Shown: positions 8,760 to 18,100 of the stretch, one piece after another
How positions within the stretch are numbered: position 1 is the stretch's first letter
Layout: every line of letters begins with the position of its first letter
Assembly (NCBI GenBank): GCA_042854365.1
Contig: AP031437.1
Location: 744,001-808,000 of the forward strand
Length of the DNA: 64,000 nt
Direction: 5' to 3'
Source of the DNA: Anaeromassilibacillus sp001305115
Lineage (GTDB): Bacteria > Bacillota > Clostridia > Oscillospirales > Acutalibacteraceae
Notes under the pieces: generated by a model
The model's input: only the letters and a program-made list of their open reading frames with translations
The model's database searches: none
Told to the model about the DNA's origin: nothing
Made by a program: the position numbers and the translations under genes

Positions 8760-10670
8760 ATGGTAAAAGTAACGCTGAAAGGCGATGTGCGGGAATACGA
8801 AGCTGGCACGACAATCGCTGAAATCGCAAAATCCATTGGAGCAGGTCTGTATAAGGCAGCCTGCGCTGGCAAAATCGACGGTGAGGCAGTAGACCTGCGT
8901 ACACCAGTGACCAAGGACTGTACTGTGGAGATCATGACGTTTGACTCTCCCGAAGGGAAGCACGCCTATTGGCATACCACCTCGCACATTATGGCGCAGG
9001 CGGTCCAGCATTTGTTCCCAGATGCGGTGTTTGCCATTGGCCCGGCTATCGATAATGGCTTCTATTACGATATGGATCTGCCGCGCACGCTTACGCCGGA
9101 GGACCTGGAAAAAATTGAAGCTGAGATGAAGAAAATCATCAAGCAAGATTTGCCATTGGAGAAGTTTGAACTCAGTCCAGAAGAGGCCAAGGATATGATG
9201 GCCCAAAATAAGCAGATATACAAAGTAGAACTGATTGAAGAACACTCCGGAAAAGGGGAGAAGATCAGCTTTTATAAGCAGGGCGATTTTACCGATCTTT
9301 GTGCCGGACCGCATCTGATGTCCACTGGGGGCGTCAAAGCGGTGAAACTGCTCAATTGTACAGGCGCCTATTGGCGGGCTGATGCCAACAATAAGATGTT
9401 GCAGCGTGTTTACGGCATTTCTTTCCCAAAGGCATCCCAGCTGGAGGAATATGTCACGATGCTGGAAGAGGCCAAAAAGCGCGACCATCGAAAGATTGGC
9501 AAAGACCTAGAACTCTTCACCATTATGGAGGAGGGACCCGGATTCCCGTTCTTCCTGCCCAAAGGAATGGTGCTGAAGAATCTATTGATCGATTATTGGC
9601 GTGAAATTCATCGGGAGGCGGGGTATCAGGAGATCTCCACACCCATTATCCTGAGCCGGAAGCTTTGGGAGCGCAGTGGACACTGGGATCACTATCAACA
9701 GAATATGTACACCACGGTCATTGACGATGAGGACTTTGCGATCAAACCCATGAATTGCCCGGGTGGAATCCTAGTATATAAGACAAAACTACACTCCTAT
9801 CGTGACCTGCCCCTGCGTATTGGCGAGCTGGGGCTGGTTCACCGCCATGAGCTTTCCGGAGCGCTGCACGGCTTGATGCGCGTGCGTTGCTTCACACAGG
9901 ATGACGCACATATTTTTATGACGCCGGAGCAGATCAAAGAGGAGATTAAGGGTGTGGTACGCCTGATTGATAAAGTGTACAGCACCTTTGGTTTCAAATA
10001 TCATATTGAACTGTCGACCATGCCGGAGGACCACATGGGTGCATTGGAAGATTGGAACACGGCAACCGATGCATTGCGTGCGGCGATTACAGAGCTGGGT
10101 TATGACTATGAAGTCAACGAGGGCGATGGCGCCTTCTATGGCCCGAAGCTCGACTTCCATCTGACAGATTGTCTTGGCCGCACTTGGCAGTGCGGTACCA
10201 TTCAGCTGGACTTCCAGTTGCCTGAGCGCTTCGAATTGGAATATACCGGTGCAGATGGTGCAAAACATCGCCCGATTATGATTCATCGCGTCGTATTTGG
10301 CAGTATTGAGCGTTTCATTGGCATTCTGACAGAACATTTTGCAGGCGCGTTCCCGATGTGGCTGGCGCCGGTTCAGGTGAAGATCCTGCCGATTGCAGAA
10401 CGTCACCATGACTATGCCGCTCAGCTGGAAAAGGCGCTCACCAGTGCGGGTCTACGCGTAGAAAATGATCTTCGAAGCGAAAAGATCGGATACAAGATTC
10501 GTGAGGCACAGCTCCAGAAGATTCCATATATGATCGTAGTGGGAGACAAAGAAGCAGAGCAAGGAAATGTTGCTGTGCGCAGCCGTAAAGAGGGCGATCT
10601 GGGAACGATGCCGGTGGAAGCTTTTATCGAAAAAGCACAGAAGGAAGTCGCAGAAAAAGCGCATGATTAA
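8760..10670 (+). CDS. thrS: threonyl-tRNA synthetase
   Basis: A 636-residue class II synthetase that charges tRNA-Thr in the cytoplasm. An N-terminal TGS domain (about 1-62) is followed by an editing domain with HTTSHIMAQAVQHLF, where His residues deacylate Ser-tRNA. The catalytic core has MNCPGG and GTIQLDFQLPERF, and the C-terminal anticodon-binding domain ends the protein. ATG at 8760 has AAGGAG upstream and sits just beyond the T-box terminator; the in-frame opening from 8655 overlaps the T-box and is not used. Length is normal. Regulated by threonine limitation through the T-box. A tRNA-Thr gene lies near 56511. Confidence 0.97.
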   Translation: MVKVTLKGDVREYEAGTTIAEIAKSIGAGLYKAACAGKIDGEAVDLRTPVTKDCTVEIMTFDSPEGKHAYWHTTSHIMAQAVQHLFPDAVFAIGPAIDNGFYYDMDLPRTLTPEDLEKIEAEMKKIIKQDLPLEKFELSPEEAKDMMAQNKQIYKVELIEEHSGKGEKISFYKQGDFTDLCAGPHLMSTGGVKAVKLLNCTGAYWRADANNKMLQRVYGISFPKASQLEEYVTMLEEAKKRDHRKIGKDLELFTIMEEGPGFPFFLPKGMVLKNLLIDYWREIHREAGYQEISTPIILSRKLWERSGHWDHYQQNMYTTVIDDEDFAIKPMNCPGGILVYKTKLHSYRDLPLRIGELGLVHRHELSGALHGLMRVRCFTQDDAHIFMTPEQIKEEIKGVVRLIDKVYSTFGFKYHIELSTMPEDHMGALEDWNTATDALRAAITELGYDYEVNEGDGAFYGPKLDFHLTDCLGRTWQCGTIQLDFQLPERFELEYTGADGAKHRPIMIHRVVFGSIERFIGILTEHFAGAFPMWLAPVQVKILPIAERHHDYAAQLEKALTSAGLRVENDLRSEKIGYKIREAQLQKIPYMIVVGDKEAEQGNVAVRSRKEGDLGTMPVEAFIEKAQKEVAEKAHD

Positions 10671-10699
10671 TAGGTGGGCATCCACTGCTTGTTGGTAAG

Positions 10700-10767
10700 A
10701 AAGGCCAGGAGGTACACGGTTGGGAAAGATCACTTCTTTTCCAACGGATGGACTCCCGGCCTTTTTC
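10700..10767 (+). terminator. terminator after thrS
   Basis: AAAGGCC-GGAG pairs with CTCC-CGGCCTTTTT across an inner GTTGGGAAAGA/TCTTTTCCAAC stem. The T-run at 10762-10767 makes it a plausible intrinsic terminator 30 bases after the thrS stop. Confidence 0.65.
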
Positions 10768-10770
10768 CTT

Positions 10771-11048
10771 AGTTTTAGGAAATGTTCGCATTTTGTCCCA
10801 AAGATTATGTAAAGCAATTTTTTTGAAATTTTTCCACGGAATTGCACAGCAACTTTTCCAGCTCTAGTGGAAAAGTGGGCGGAAACAGAGGAAAATGCCG
10901 CTCTATCTTGTGGAAAACTCAGTGGAAAATGTGGAATACCATAATTCCCGCAAAATATGGAGGGTTTAGGCCTATGGAAATTATGTAAAGCTCTGACAAC
11001 ACCATACTGAAAAGTTTGATTCTCTGCAATCTTTCTGTAAAAAGAGGC
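10771..11048. other. gene-free spacer with repeated TTTTCCAC boxes
   Basis: No gene is supported here. Five 9-mers close to the DnaA-box consensus TTATCCACA occur within 100 bases: TTTTCCACG (10830), TTTTCCAGC (10854) on the plus strand, and TTTTCCACT (10866), TTTTCCACA (10909), TTTTCCACT (10921) on the minus strand. Function unknown; see findings. Confidence 0.3.
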
Positions 11049-11077
11049 TTGCAACTCGATACAATATATGGTAGAAT
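11049..11077 (+). promoter_or_regulatory. promoter of tRNA-Gly
   Basis: TTGCAA (11049-11054) and TAGAAT (11072-11077) with a 17-base spacer lie 33 bases before the mature tRNA 5' end. Confidence 0.6.
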
Positions 11078-11110
11078 AGTAAAGCTTTCAAAAAAAGTTT
11101 TATAGTATAT

Positions 11111-11184
11111 GCGGCTGTAGTTCATCGGTAGAATAGAAGCTTCCCAAGCTTCGGAGGTGGGTTCGACTCCCATCAGCCGCTCCA
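11111..11184 (+). tRNA. tRNA-Gly (anticodon CCC)
   Basis: The acceptor stem GCGGCTG pairs with CAGCCGC. The anticodon stem GAAGC/GCTTC encloses loop TTCCCAA, giving anticodon CCC (codon GGG). The T arm GGTGG-GTTCGAC-TCCCATC has the usual TTC core. The CCA end is encoded (11182-11184). A complete cloverleaf with its own promoter and terminator. Confidence 0.95.
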
Positions 11185-11226
11185 AAGCTACGGTATGTCT
11201 TGCACATACCGTAGCTTTCTTTTTGT
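11184..11226 (+). terminator. terminator after tRNA-Gly
   Basis: A perfect 15-bp stem AAAGCTACGGTATGT/ACATACCGTAGCTTT with a 5-base loop, followed by CTTTTT, directly abuts the tRNA CCA end. Confidence 0.85.
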
Positions 11227-12050
11227 TGCAAATCGTGGTGGCTACTTCCGCATTTTCGCCATAGGACAGAGGATTCATTCCGATCATTCGCGTTCGTACA
11301 AAAGATAAGACGATAAGACACCGAAATTACAACGAATTTCCGTAATATGGCATAGAGATTCTTTGCTATAGAATCGTGCAGAGCTTTATTCCTGCTTCTA
11401 TTGTGATGGTTTATCACAATAAAACTTGCCATAGATCATCCGATTATTCGTACAAATATAGGATTTAAACACGATTCATCAATCCCAAAACAACCATTTT
11501 ACCGCAGATTTGCTACGGTTGAACGATCCCTGATATGATACAAAAGGAGTGGGGGAGTTTACACCAAAGCCGTGGAGTTCCCTTTTTTTCAAGGGTATCA
11601 CCCCACTGTACTTTAAGCCCAAAATAGAGCTTCTCTTCTGATCGCATAATTTGTCGCTTGTAAATAAAAATAGACCGGTGGGGAGCCTCGGATAGGCTGA
11701 CAGGCTTGATAAGCTTTTCATTGAATTCGTATGCAAGAGAATGGTAGAATTTCCTTTTGTCCCTGAAAATCCTATACTAAAGAAGATCAGAAACGAGAAA
11801 CGCAAAAATAGAGATTGTTTAAGATTTGTGGGAAAAGTCAAAAGAATAAAAGGGTGCTTTTGCAAAAGATTCATTTGTTTGATGTCTTTTCTACCAGCCT
11901 ACTTTTAACCAAAACAACCCAAGTTTTGTCTGGCTTAGTGTTGTTTCGGTAGAATCTGCCAAAAATCGCCTCGATCGGTTGACGGACTACACATCCTTCC
12001 TCTACAATAAAGATACAAATCGCATGTTTTCATGTGTGCAAAAGATCTGA
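11227..12050. other. gene-poor spacer
   Basis: About 820 bases with no gene I can support. A 131-codon open frame on the minus strand (11479-11874) has no ribosome binding site and no recognisable family. The stretch is richer in A and T than the flanking genes and could hold eroded sequence. No clear terminators or repeats were seen. Confidence 0.4.
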
Positions 12051-12066
12051 GGAGGAATTCATACTT

Positions 12067-12942
12067 ATGAAAAAGATGTCCCGTGCGCTCCTGTCCGCTG
12101 TTTTAACAGTCGCTCTGCTGCTGTCTCTCGCTGCGTGCAGCAATGCGGACAACCATTCCAGCACCGTTTCTTCCGAGTCTGTTTCTACGGCTGAAACCAG
12201 TTCTGAAGCATCCAGCACCGTTTCCGATGCTTCGGAAAGCAAGCCGATCGGTATCATTACTGCAATGTCTAATGAATTGGCGATGTTGCTTGAAAAAGCT
12301 GAAATCAGCGAAACCAAAACCATCGGTGGCGTGGATTACAACATCGGGACATTGGAAGGTCAAGATGTTGTCCTTGTACAGGGCGGTATCGGAAAATCTA
12401 TGGCAGCCGCGGGTACAACGGTTTTGATTAATGAATTTGATGTGAAATCCATCATCTTCACAGGGATTGCCGGTGGAGTAGGCGATGAAGTTCAGGTTTT
12501 GGACGAGGTCATTGCAACAGATTTGGTATTCCACGATTATGGCAATCAGACAAACGATGGATTTGTTTGGGACGCAGCGGCAGGCGTCAATGAAGATGGC
12601 ACCATTCCTGTAGATGAAGAACTCAGCAAGAAAGCGTATGAAGCAGCCGTTTCCGTTCTGGGGGAGGATCATGTATTCCAGGGCCGCATTGCTACAGGCG
12701 ATCAGTTTGTTGCCAGTGCAGAGTATGTCACTTATCTACAGGAAGAGTTTGACGCTATTGCCTGCGAGATGGAGGGGGCGGCAGTTGCGCGCATTGCTGC
12801 TCAATATGAAGTTCCTTGCTGTGTTATTCGCGCGATGTCGGACAAGGCAGACGGTGCTGCACATGACACCTATGAGAACTTTGGTGATACAGCCGCCGAC
12901 AATTCTGCGAGCATTGTCCTGGCAATGTTGCAGAGTATGTAA
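12067..12942 (+). CDS. lipoprotein MTA/SAH nucleosidase-like protein
   Basis: A 291-residue protein with a lipoprotein signal (basic MKKMSRA, hydrophobic core, lipobox LAAC with Cys24), a Ser/Thr-rich spacer (about 25-58), then a complete nucleoside phosphorylase/nucleosidase domain. It starts IGIITAMSNEL, has GGIGKSMA and GIAGGVGDEV, and carries the expected catalytic set ACEMEGAAVA and SDKADG (acidic Glu and Asp). MTAN enzymes split methylthioadenosine or S-adenosylhomocysteine and are normally cytoplasmic; here the signal places it outside the membrane. ATG at 12067 follows GAGGAGG. It is a single-gene unit with its own terminator. Substrate could also be another purine nucleoside. Confidence 0.85.
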   Translation: MKKMSRALLSAVLTVALLLSLAACSNADNHSSTVSSESVSTAETSSEASSTVSDASESKPIGIITAMSNELAMLLEKAEISETKTIGGVDYNIGTLEGQDVVLVQGGIGKSMAAAGTTVLINEFDVKSIIFTGIAGGVGDEVQVLDEVIATDLVFHDYGNQTNDGFVWDAAAGVNEDGTIPVDEELSKKAYEAAVSVLGEDHVFQGRIATGDQFVASAEYVTYLQEEFDAIACEMEGAAVARIAAQYEVPCCVIRAMSDKADGAAHDTYENFGDTAADNSASIVLAMLQSM

Positions 12943-12971
12943 CAGCATTTTCAATCGAATGGATCGGTCGA

Positions 12972-13012
12972 AATCCCCCGCAGTCCCAAAACTGCGGGGG
13001 ATTCTTTTTTTA
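12972..13012 (+). terminator. terminator after the nucleosidase gene
   Basis: AATCCCCCGCAGT pairs with ACTGCGGGGGATT across a short loop, followed by CTTTTTTTT. A very strong intrinsic terminator. Confidence 0.88.
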
Positions 13013-13199
13013 AGTTGGCATGTGTGCATATTTCCAATGGAAATGACCTTATATACAATGCTTTCCAACGGTTTTACCGGCTATCTCCGGTTGGAATAAT
13101 ATGATAACAAGAAAGAATATTGTGTTGTTCCAGTTTGTTTTTGGCGGAACCGATTCCTTTTAAACATGCAATAGCATAGAAAGATGCCATCCTTTATCA

Positions 13200-13409
13200 T
13201 GGAAACTACTTTCGGAATATTTCTCAGAGGAATGGGACGGGAACGATTCAGAAGGATTGCTGAACGAAGTTGTTTCAAGTTCCTGGAAAACGATTGACCA
13301 TTTTAAAGAATGTGTTCCGCTGATTCAACAAGCAGTGAAGCGCACAGAACATCAGGAGAAAAGTGTCCGCCTTTACTATAATGGTATCACACAGAAGGGG
13401 GAGAAATCG
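13200..13409 (+). pseudogene. coding remnant in frame ahead of the AraC gene
   Basis: The frame upstream of the AraC start stays open back to about 13200. It reads like real protein (SEYFSEEWDGND, then VVSSSWKTIDHFKECVPLIQ), with no stop before the regulator. It has no start with a good ribosome binding site. It may be the 3' tail of a lost gene, joined in frame by a deletion, or a real N-terminal extension. I do not recognise the family. Confidence 0.3.
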
Positions 13410-14279
13410 TTGAATTGGACCGCTGCATTGCAAAATGCAATTGACTACATGGAGGATCATCTGACAGAGACCTTGGATTATGCTGAAATTGCAAAGTGTG
13501 CTTGTTCTTCCAGCTTCCATTTTCAGCGAGTTTTTGGTATTGTCTGTGGGTATACGCTGGGGGAATATATCCGCAACAGGAGACTCACCCTTGCAGGAAG
13601 TGAACTAGTCTCTTCCGATGCCAAAGTCATCGATGTTGCGCTGAAATATGGTTATGACAGTCCAGAAAGCTTTGCGAGAGCCTTTGTCCGGTTTCACGGC
13701 ATTACACCATCCCAGGCAAAGTCAAATGCAGCGAGCCTAAAGTCTTTCTCCCGTCTTTCCGTAAAATTGGTGATGGAAGGTGGAAATGTAATGGATTATC
13801 GCATCGAAAAGAAGGGGCCAATTCAGTTGGTTGCACACAAGGAACGCTTTCAGGGCGGTGATGTTGGAAAGCAGGAGATTCATGCCTTATGGAACAAATT
13901 TTGGAAAGACGGCACTATAGAGATACTAAGCCGTTATATCCGTCCCGGAAATGCCATTGGGGATGCACTTGTGGGTATCTGCTTTGACAATCCAGAACAG
14001 GGAGATTTCGACTATGCGATCGGCGTCGCTTATGGGGGCGGAGAACTGAAAGATACGCTCTCTTTCGAAGAGATTCCTACCAATACCTGGGCGATTTTCC
14101 CCTGCGTAGGGCGTATGCCAGAGGCCTTTCAAAGCTTGTGGAAAAGAATTTATACAGAATTCTTTCCCACCAGTGAATATCAGCCATCGGGAGGCATATG
14201 CTTAGAGGTTTATCCGAGCGCCAATATTACTGCTCCGGATTATACCTGTGAGTTTTGGATTTCTGTCGCGAAGAAATAA
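13410..14279 (+). CDS. AraC-type regulator with GyrI-like effector domain
   Basis: A 289-residue regulator. The N-terminal part (about 1-105) is a double helix-turn-helix AraC module starting NWTAALQNAIDYMEDHLTE, with ASSFHFQRVF-like and YDSPESFARAF motifs. The C-terminal part (about 125-285) is a GyrI-like/effector-binding domain. Such proteins sense small, often lipophilic molecules and control efflux or stress genes. I choose TTG at 13410 because AAGGGGGAG lies 6 bases upstream and the AraC domain begins there; the frame itself is open further upstream. No target operon is adjacent: the next gene is the giant beta-galactosidase 850 bases on, so control of that gene is possible but unproven. 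Confidence 0.85.
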   Translation: MNWTAALQNAIDYMEDHLTETLDYAEIAKCACSSSFHFQRVFGIVCGYTLGEYIRNRRLTLAGSELVSSDAKVIDVALKYGYDSPESFARAFVRFHGITPSQAKSNAASLKSFSRLSVKLVMEGGNVMDYRIEKKGPIQLVAHKERFQGGDVGKQEIHALWNKFWKDGTIEILSRYIRPGNAIGDALVGICFDNPEQGDFDYAIGVAYGGGELKDTLSFEEIPTNTWAIFPCVGRMPEAFQSLWKRIYTEFFPTSEYQPSGGICLEVYPSANITAPDYTCEFWISVAKK

Positions 14280-14293
14280 TTCGTTTTCTGTCG

Positions 14294-14324
14294 AAAAAGG
14301 GTATGCATATGCATACCCTTTTGG
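14294..14324 (+). terminator. terminator after the AraC gene
   Basis: AAAAGGGTATGCA and TGCATACCCTTTT form a near-perfect palindromic stem ending in a short T-run, 15 bases after the stop codon. Confidence 0.75.
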
Positions 14325-15055
14325 TTTGTTAGGGTCCCCGGCAGAGTCGATGGAGGCACCCTCCAAAAAGCTTTTCCTTTACGCATCGAACAAAGCGAAC
14401 CGCTAACAACGGTCTTTCAATGATAGAAGGTTGCCGTTAGAACAGTGATTGCCCGTTTACAGGTTATGGAGCAAGGGGTGTAAGCGGCATAAAGCTTTGT
14501 GCGTCTGGGGACACTTGCCGGCAATAGACATTTATAAGGACCCCTTAAGCCACCGGCTTAACCGATGATTTTAACTTAGTATATTAGCGAGAGGGACACC
14601 CTACCTTTTGCGGAGACTGTCCCTATTAAAAATATTCATTAGTCAATTAGCGAGAGGGATCATCCGCCATTTTACAGCTGCCGTTTGATCACAGTTATCC
14701 CTATTACCAATATCCGTTTGTTTATTTGTAATGGGGATATATCAAATGACAGCCCCCACCCAATTGCAGGGTAACCCTGTCATTACTATGATTTATCAAA
14801 TCTTTAAAGATATGAGGCGAAATTTCAAGTGAATATTTATAAACAATTTGAAAATAGATTGGAATGGAAACACAGAATGTAGATAGGTGTATGTTAAGGG
14901 ATTAGGGAATGTATTAATTTATTAATACGGAAAATTATAGTCTTTTCTACTTGTGAAAACTAGTAAAAAGAGTGTTCTTTAATTTAATTATTTAACGCGA
15001 CAACGTGTAATAATATACAGAAATAATTGATTATATATTCTATTTTTATAAAATA
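14325..15055. other. gene-free region with hairpin repeats
   Basis: No gene is visible. Two related units begin TTAGCGAGAGGGA at 14584 and 14647; each closes with a complementary TCCCTATTA. They give hairpins AGGGACA/TGTCCCT (14592-14634) and AGGGAT/ATCCCT (14655-14702). A third stem AATGACAG/CTGTCATT lies near 14743-14784. AAGCCACCGGCTT near 14548 resembles the right end of the IS200-type element at 24362 and may be an old element scar. Confidence 0.45.
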
Positions 15056-15084
15056 TAGACAGACAAGAATTACCGTGTTATAAT
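15056..15084 (+). promoter_or_regulatory. promoter of the first giant beta-galactosidase gene
   Basis: TAGACA (15056-15061) and a perfect TATAAT (15079-15084) with a 17-base spacer. The start codon is 45 bases further on with AAGGAGG at 15113-15119. The surrounding 150 bases are very A/T rich. Confidence 0.7.
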
Positions 15085-15129
15085 GATTTTGCCTTTAAAG
15101 GTAAAATATGTGAAGGAGGAATTGTAACC

Positions 15130-18100
15130 ATGTTTGCAGTCTGGAAATCTTCAAGACGATTTCTAGCCATGTGCTTGGCGGCTTCCATGTTAACCAGCAT
15201 GTTCAGTGGAGCTGCTTTTGCCGTGGGAGAGACGCAGACTCCAACGTGGAGCAGCAGTGCGCCACAACTTTATGATGCAGGTGGAAATCCCCTGCAAGCG
15301 AAAGGCCCGGAACTCGCGCCGGAAGAACCCAAATTTACCCATTACGAGTATACGGGAAAAAACTATACGGACCTCAATGGAGAGGAAGTCCGTGCTAGCG
15401 ACATCTTTGAAGTAAACCGCGAAGATCCTCACACAACGGCTACCGTAGCCTATGATTCAGAGGAAAAAGCCGTTCTCGGTGCGGTAAACTTTGAAAAAGA
15501 GCGCTCGGACTATGTCCAGGTGCTTTCTTCGGATGATTGGGAACTGACGGTCGTACGAAACGACGCAGAGGGGAAGAAATTCCTCGATGGGAAGTTTTAT
15601 AACAGTGATTATGTACAGGACCCAGAAGACGGATGGCGCACAGTCGATGTTCCTAGAAGCTGGACAACCTATGAAGGGGCTGACTGGGACACTCCGCTTT
15701 ATGGCGATACGGTAATGCCTTGGCAGCTCAAGTACGATTCGGATGTCCAGGTTCCTGGTATTCCGGTAAATTACAGTCCAGTGGGATTTTATCGAAAGAC
15801 ATTCACAGTGGACGATTCCCTCTATGGAAATGACAACCGTATTTTTATCAATTTCCAGGGAGTTGAGACGGCCTATTATGTGTGGGTCAATGGAAAAGAG
15901 GTCGGCTATAGCGAGGATAGCTTCCGGCCACACGAGTTTGACATTACCGACTACTTAAACCCAGCAGGAGAACCGAATATCCTGGCAGTTGAGGTTCACA
16001 AGTTCGCAGACGCAACCTGGATGGAAAAACAGGATATGATCCGCGATGGCGGTATTTTCCGCGATGTCTACCTGTTCGCAACCCCGCTGGTTCATATCAA
16101 CGACTACCAGCTGGAAACCGATCTGGACGATCAGTATCAGGATGCGACCCTGAAGATGGATGTCAATGTCAAGAATTTTAGTTCCGTTCCGGTGGACAAC
16201 TATGCCGTAGAGGTAAAGCTTTACGATGCAGAGCAACAGCTGGTTCCCGAGGAGCAGTTTGAGACCCAAAGCTTTGATGTGGGTAAAATTGCATCTGGCG
16301 AACAGTCCAGCAATAAACAGGCATGGGCTGTAAAAAATCCACATCTGTGGTCCGCAGAAGACCCCTATCTCTATACGTTGGTTCTGAATCTGTATGATAA
16401 GAATACAATGACGTATGTAGAGAGCATTTCTCAGCAGCTGGGCTTCCGAGAGATTGGCTTTACACATACGGAACTCGATGATTCTTATCACAATATCACA
16501 GAGGAATATGAGCCGATGACGATCAACGGGCAGCCGCTCCTCATCAAAGGTGTCAACCGTTGCGAGTCGGATCCATTCTATGGAAAGTATGTTCCACGCG
16601 ATGTGGCAGAAGAGGACGTCCGCTTGATGAAACAGTATAACATCAATTCGGTTCGTACTTCTCACTATGGAGACGATGAATACTTCTATTATCTCTGCGA
16701 CAAATACGGCCTGTACATGATGGCAGAAGCCAACATTGAAGCGCACTCGTTGATTAATGAGATCGATACGATGGCGAAGTATTTCACCAAGGTAGCATTG
16801 GAAGACCGGACACCGACCTCTTTCCATACATTGAAGAATCAGACCTCTGTTATTATGTGGTCCATCGCCAACGAGACAGGGTATCCACAGCTGGAGGATT
16901 CCGACAGCCTCAAGGCGATGGAAGACGGCGATTATATTTTCCCGAAGTTGGTTGCTTATTATCACGACCGCGACCAGACCCGCCCGGTACATAGTGAAGG
17001 TATGCGCTATCAGGGCGGCACCGATATGGATAGCCGGATGTATCCGACTTTGGAGCGTGTACAGCAGGCGGCCGATGCAGAAACCAAGATGCCTTACATC
17101 ATCTGCGAGTATGACCATGCGATGGGCAACGGTGTTGGAAACCTGAAAGAATATTGGGACATCATCCGCAGCAAGCCCCACATGTTGGGCGGTTATATTT
17201 GGGACTGGGTGGATACAGTGCGTGCAACGGATATTGAGGATTGTGCACGGCAGTATAATATCACCGAACTGAGCAATTATGGCGTCACCATGCAGGTCCA
17301 GGGTGGAGACAAGCAGGAGGATGCAGACCCAGCCGAAGCGGTGGTGGACAAATCTTTTGGAGGGTTCCTTGTTCTTCCGAAGGACAAAAATACCATCTAT
17401 GACCAGTATCTCTCCGGGGAAAACATCAACTTTACGCTGGAGACCGTTGTAAAACCACAGGCGGATGTGGCCGATAATATCTTCATTGCGAAGGGCGACT
17501 ACCAGGTGGCGCTAAAAACATCCGACGATGGTACGCAGCTGGAATTCTCCCTATGCGCAGAAGATGACGGCAATTATTCTTGGCCTGCAATCTTCTGGGA
17601 CCTTCCGGAAGACTGGGCAGAGAAATGGCATCAGATTGCAGCTACCTATGATGGTAAGGTCATGAAGCTCTATGTTGACGGCGAAGAAGTCGGCAGCAAA
17701 GAAGGAAGCTATCAGGTGCCCAATTGGGACGGGATCGATGCCCTCGGCATTGGCTATGATTCTAAGAACCCCGACCATACGCTTAGAGGGCAGATGTCTC
17801 TCGCCCGCATCTATGCCAGGGCATTGACACAGGAAGAAATCGTGGCGCAGCGCAGTACGGACGCCCCCATCCAGCCAAACAGCGAGGACGTACTCGTTTG
17901 GGTGGACTATTCGCAACCATTTGAATCGGCCAAAACTGGCAACTACAATTACTATGTAGAAGATTTTGCCCATAATCGCCTTTATAACAACGGAGAGATG
18001 GACGGAAAGTTCTATGCTTTTGGCGGCGACTGGGGCGACTATCCGACGGACTATGATTTTTGTGCAAATGGCCTGGTATCTGCGGACCGCGATCCACAGC

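Noticed and set aside
10919..11432. Two minus-strand frames containing phrases such as GVEPTSEAWEASILP and SRTHLRSLGSFYS.
   Set aside because: They lie antisense across tRNA-Gly; such peptides are well-known false calls produced by tRNA genes.
11479..11874. A 131-codon minus-strand frame.
   Set aside because: No ribosome binding site, no recognised family, and A/T-rich spacer composition.
15955..17181. A 408-codon minus-strand frame, with similar long antisense frames at 19966-21087 and 21547-22602.
   Set aside because: They are shadows of the giant GH2 gene, lack ribosome binding sites and have Cys/His-rich unnatural composition.
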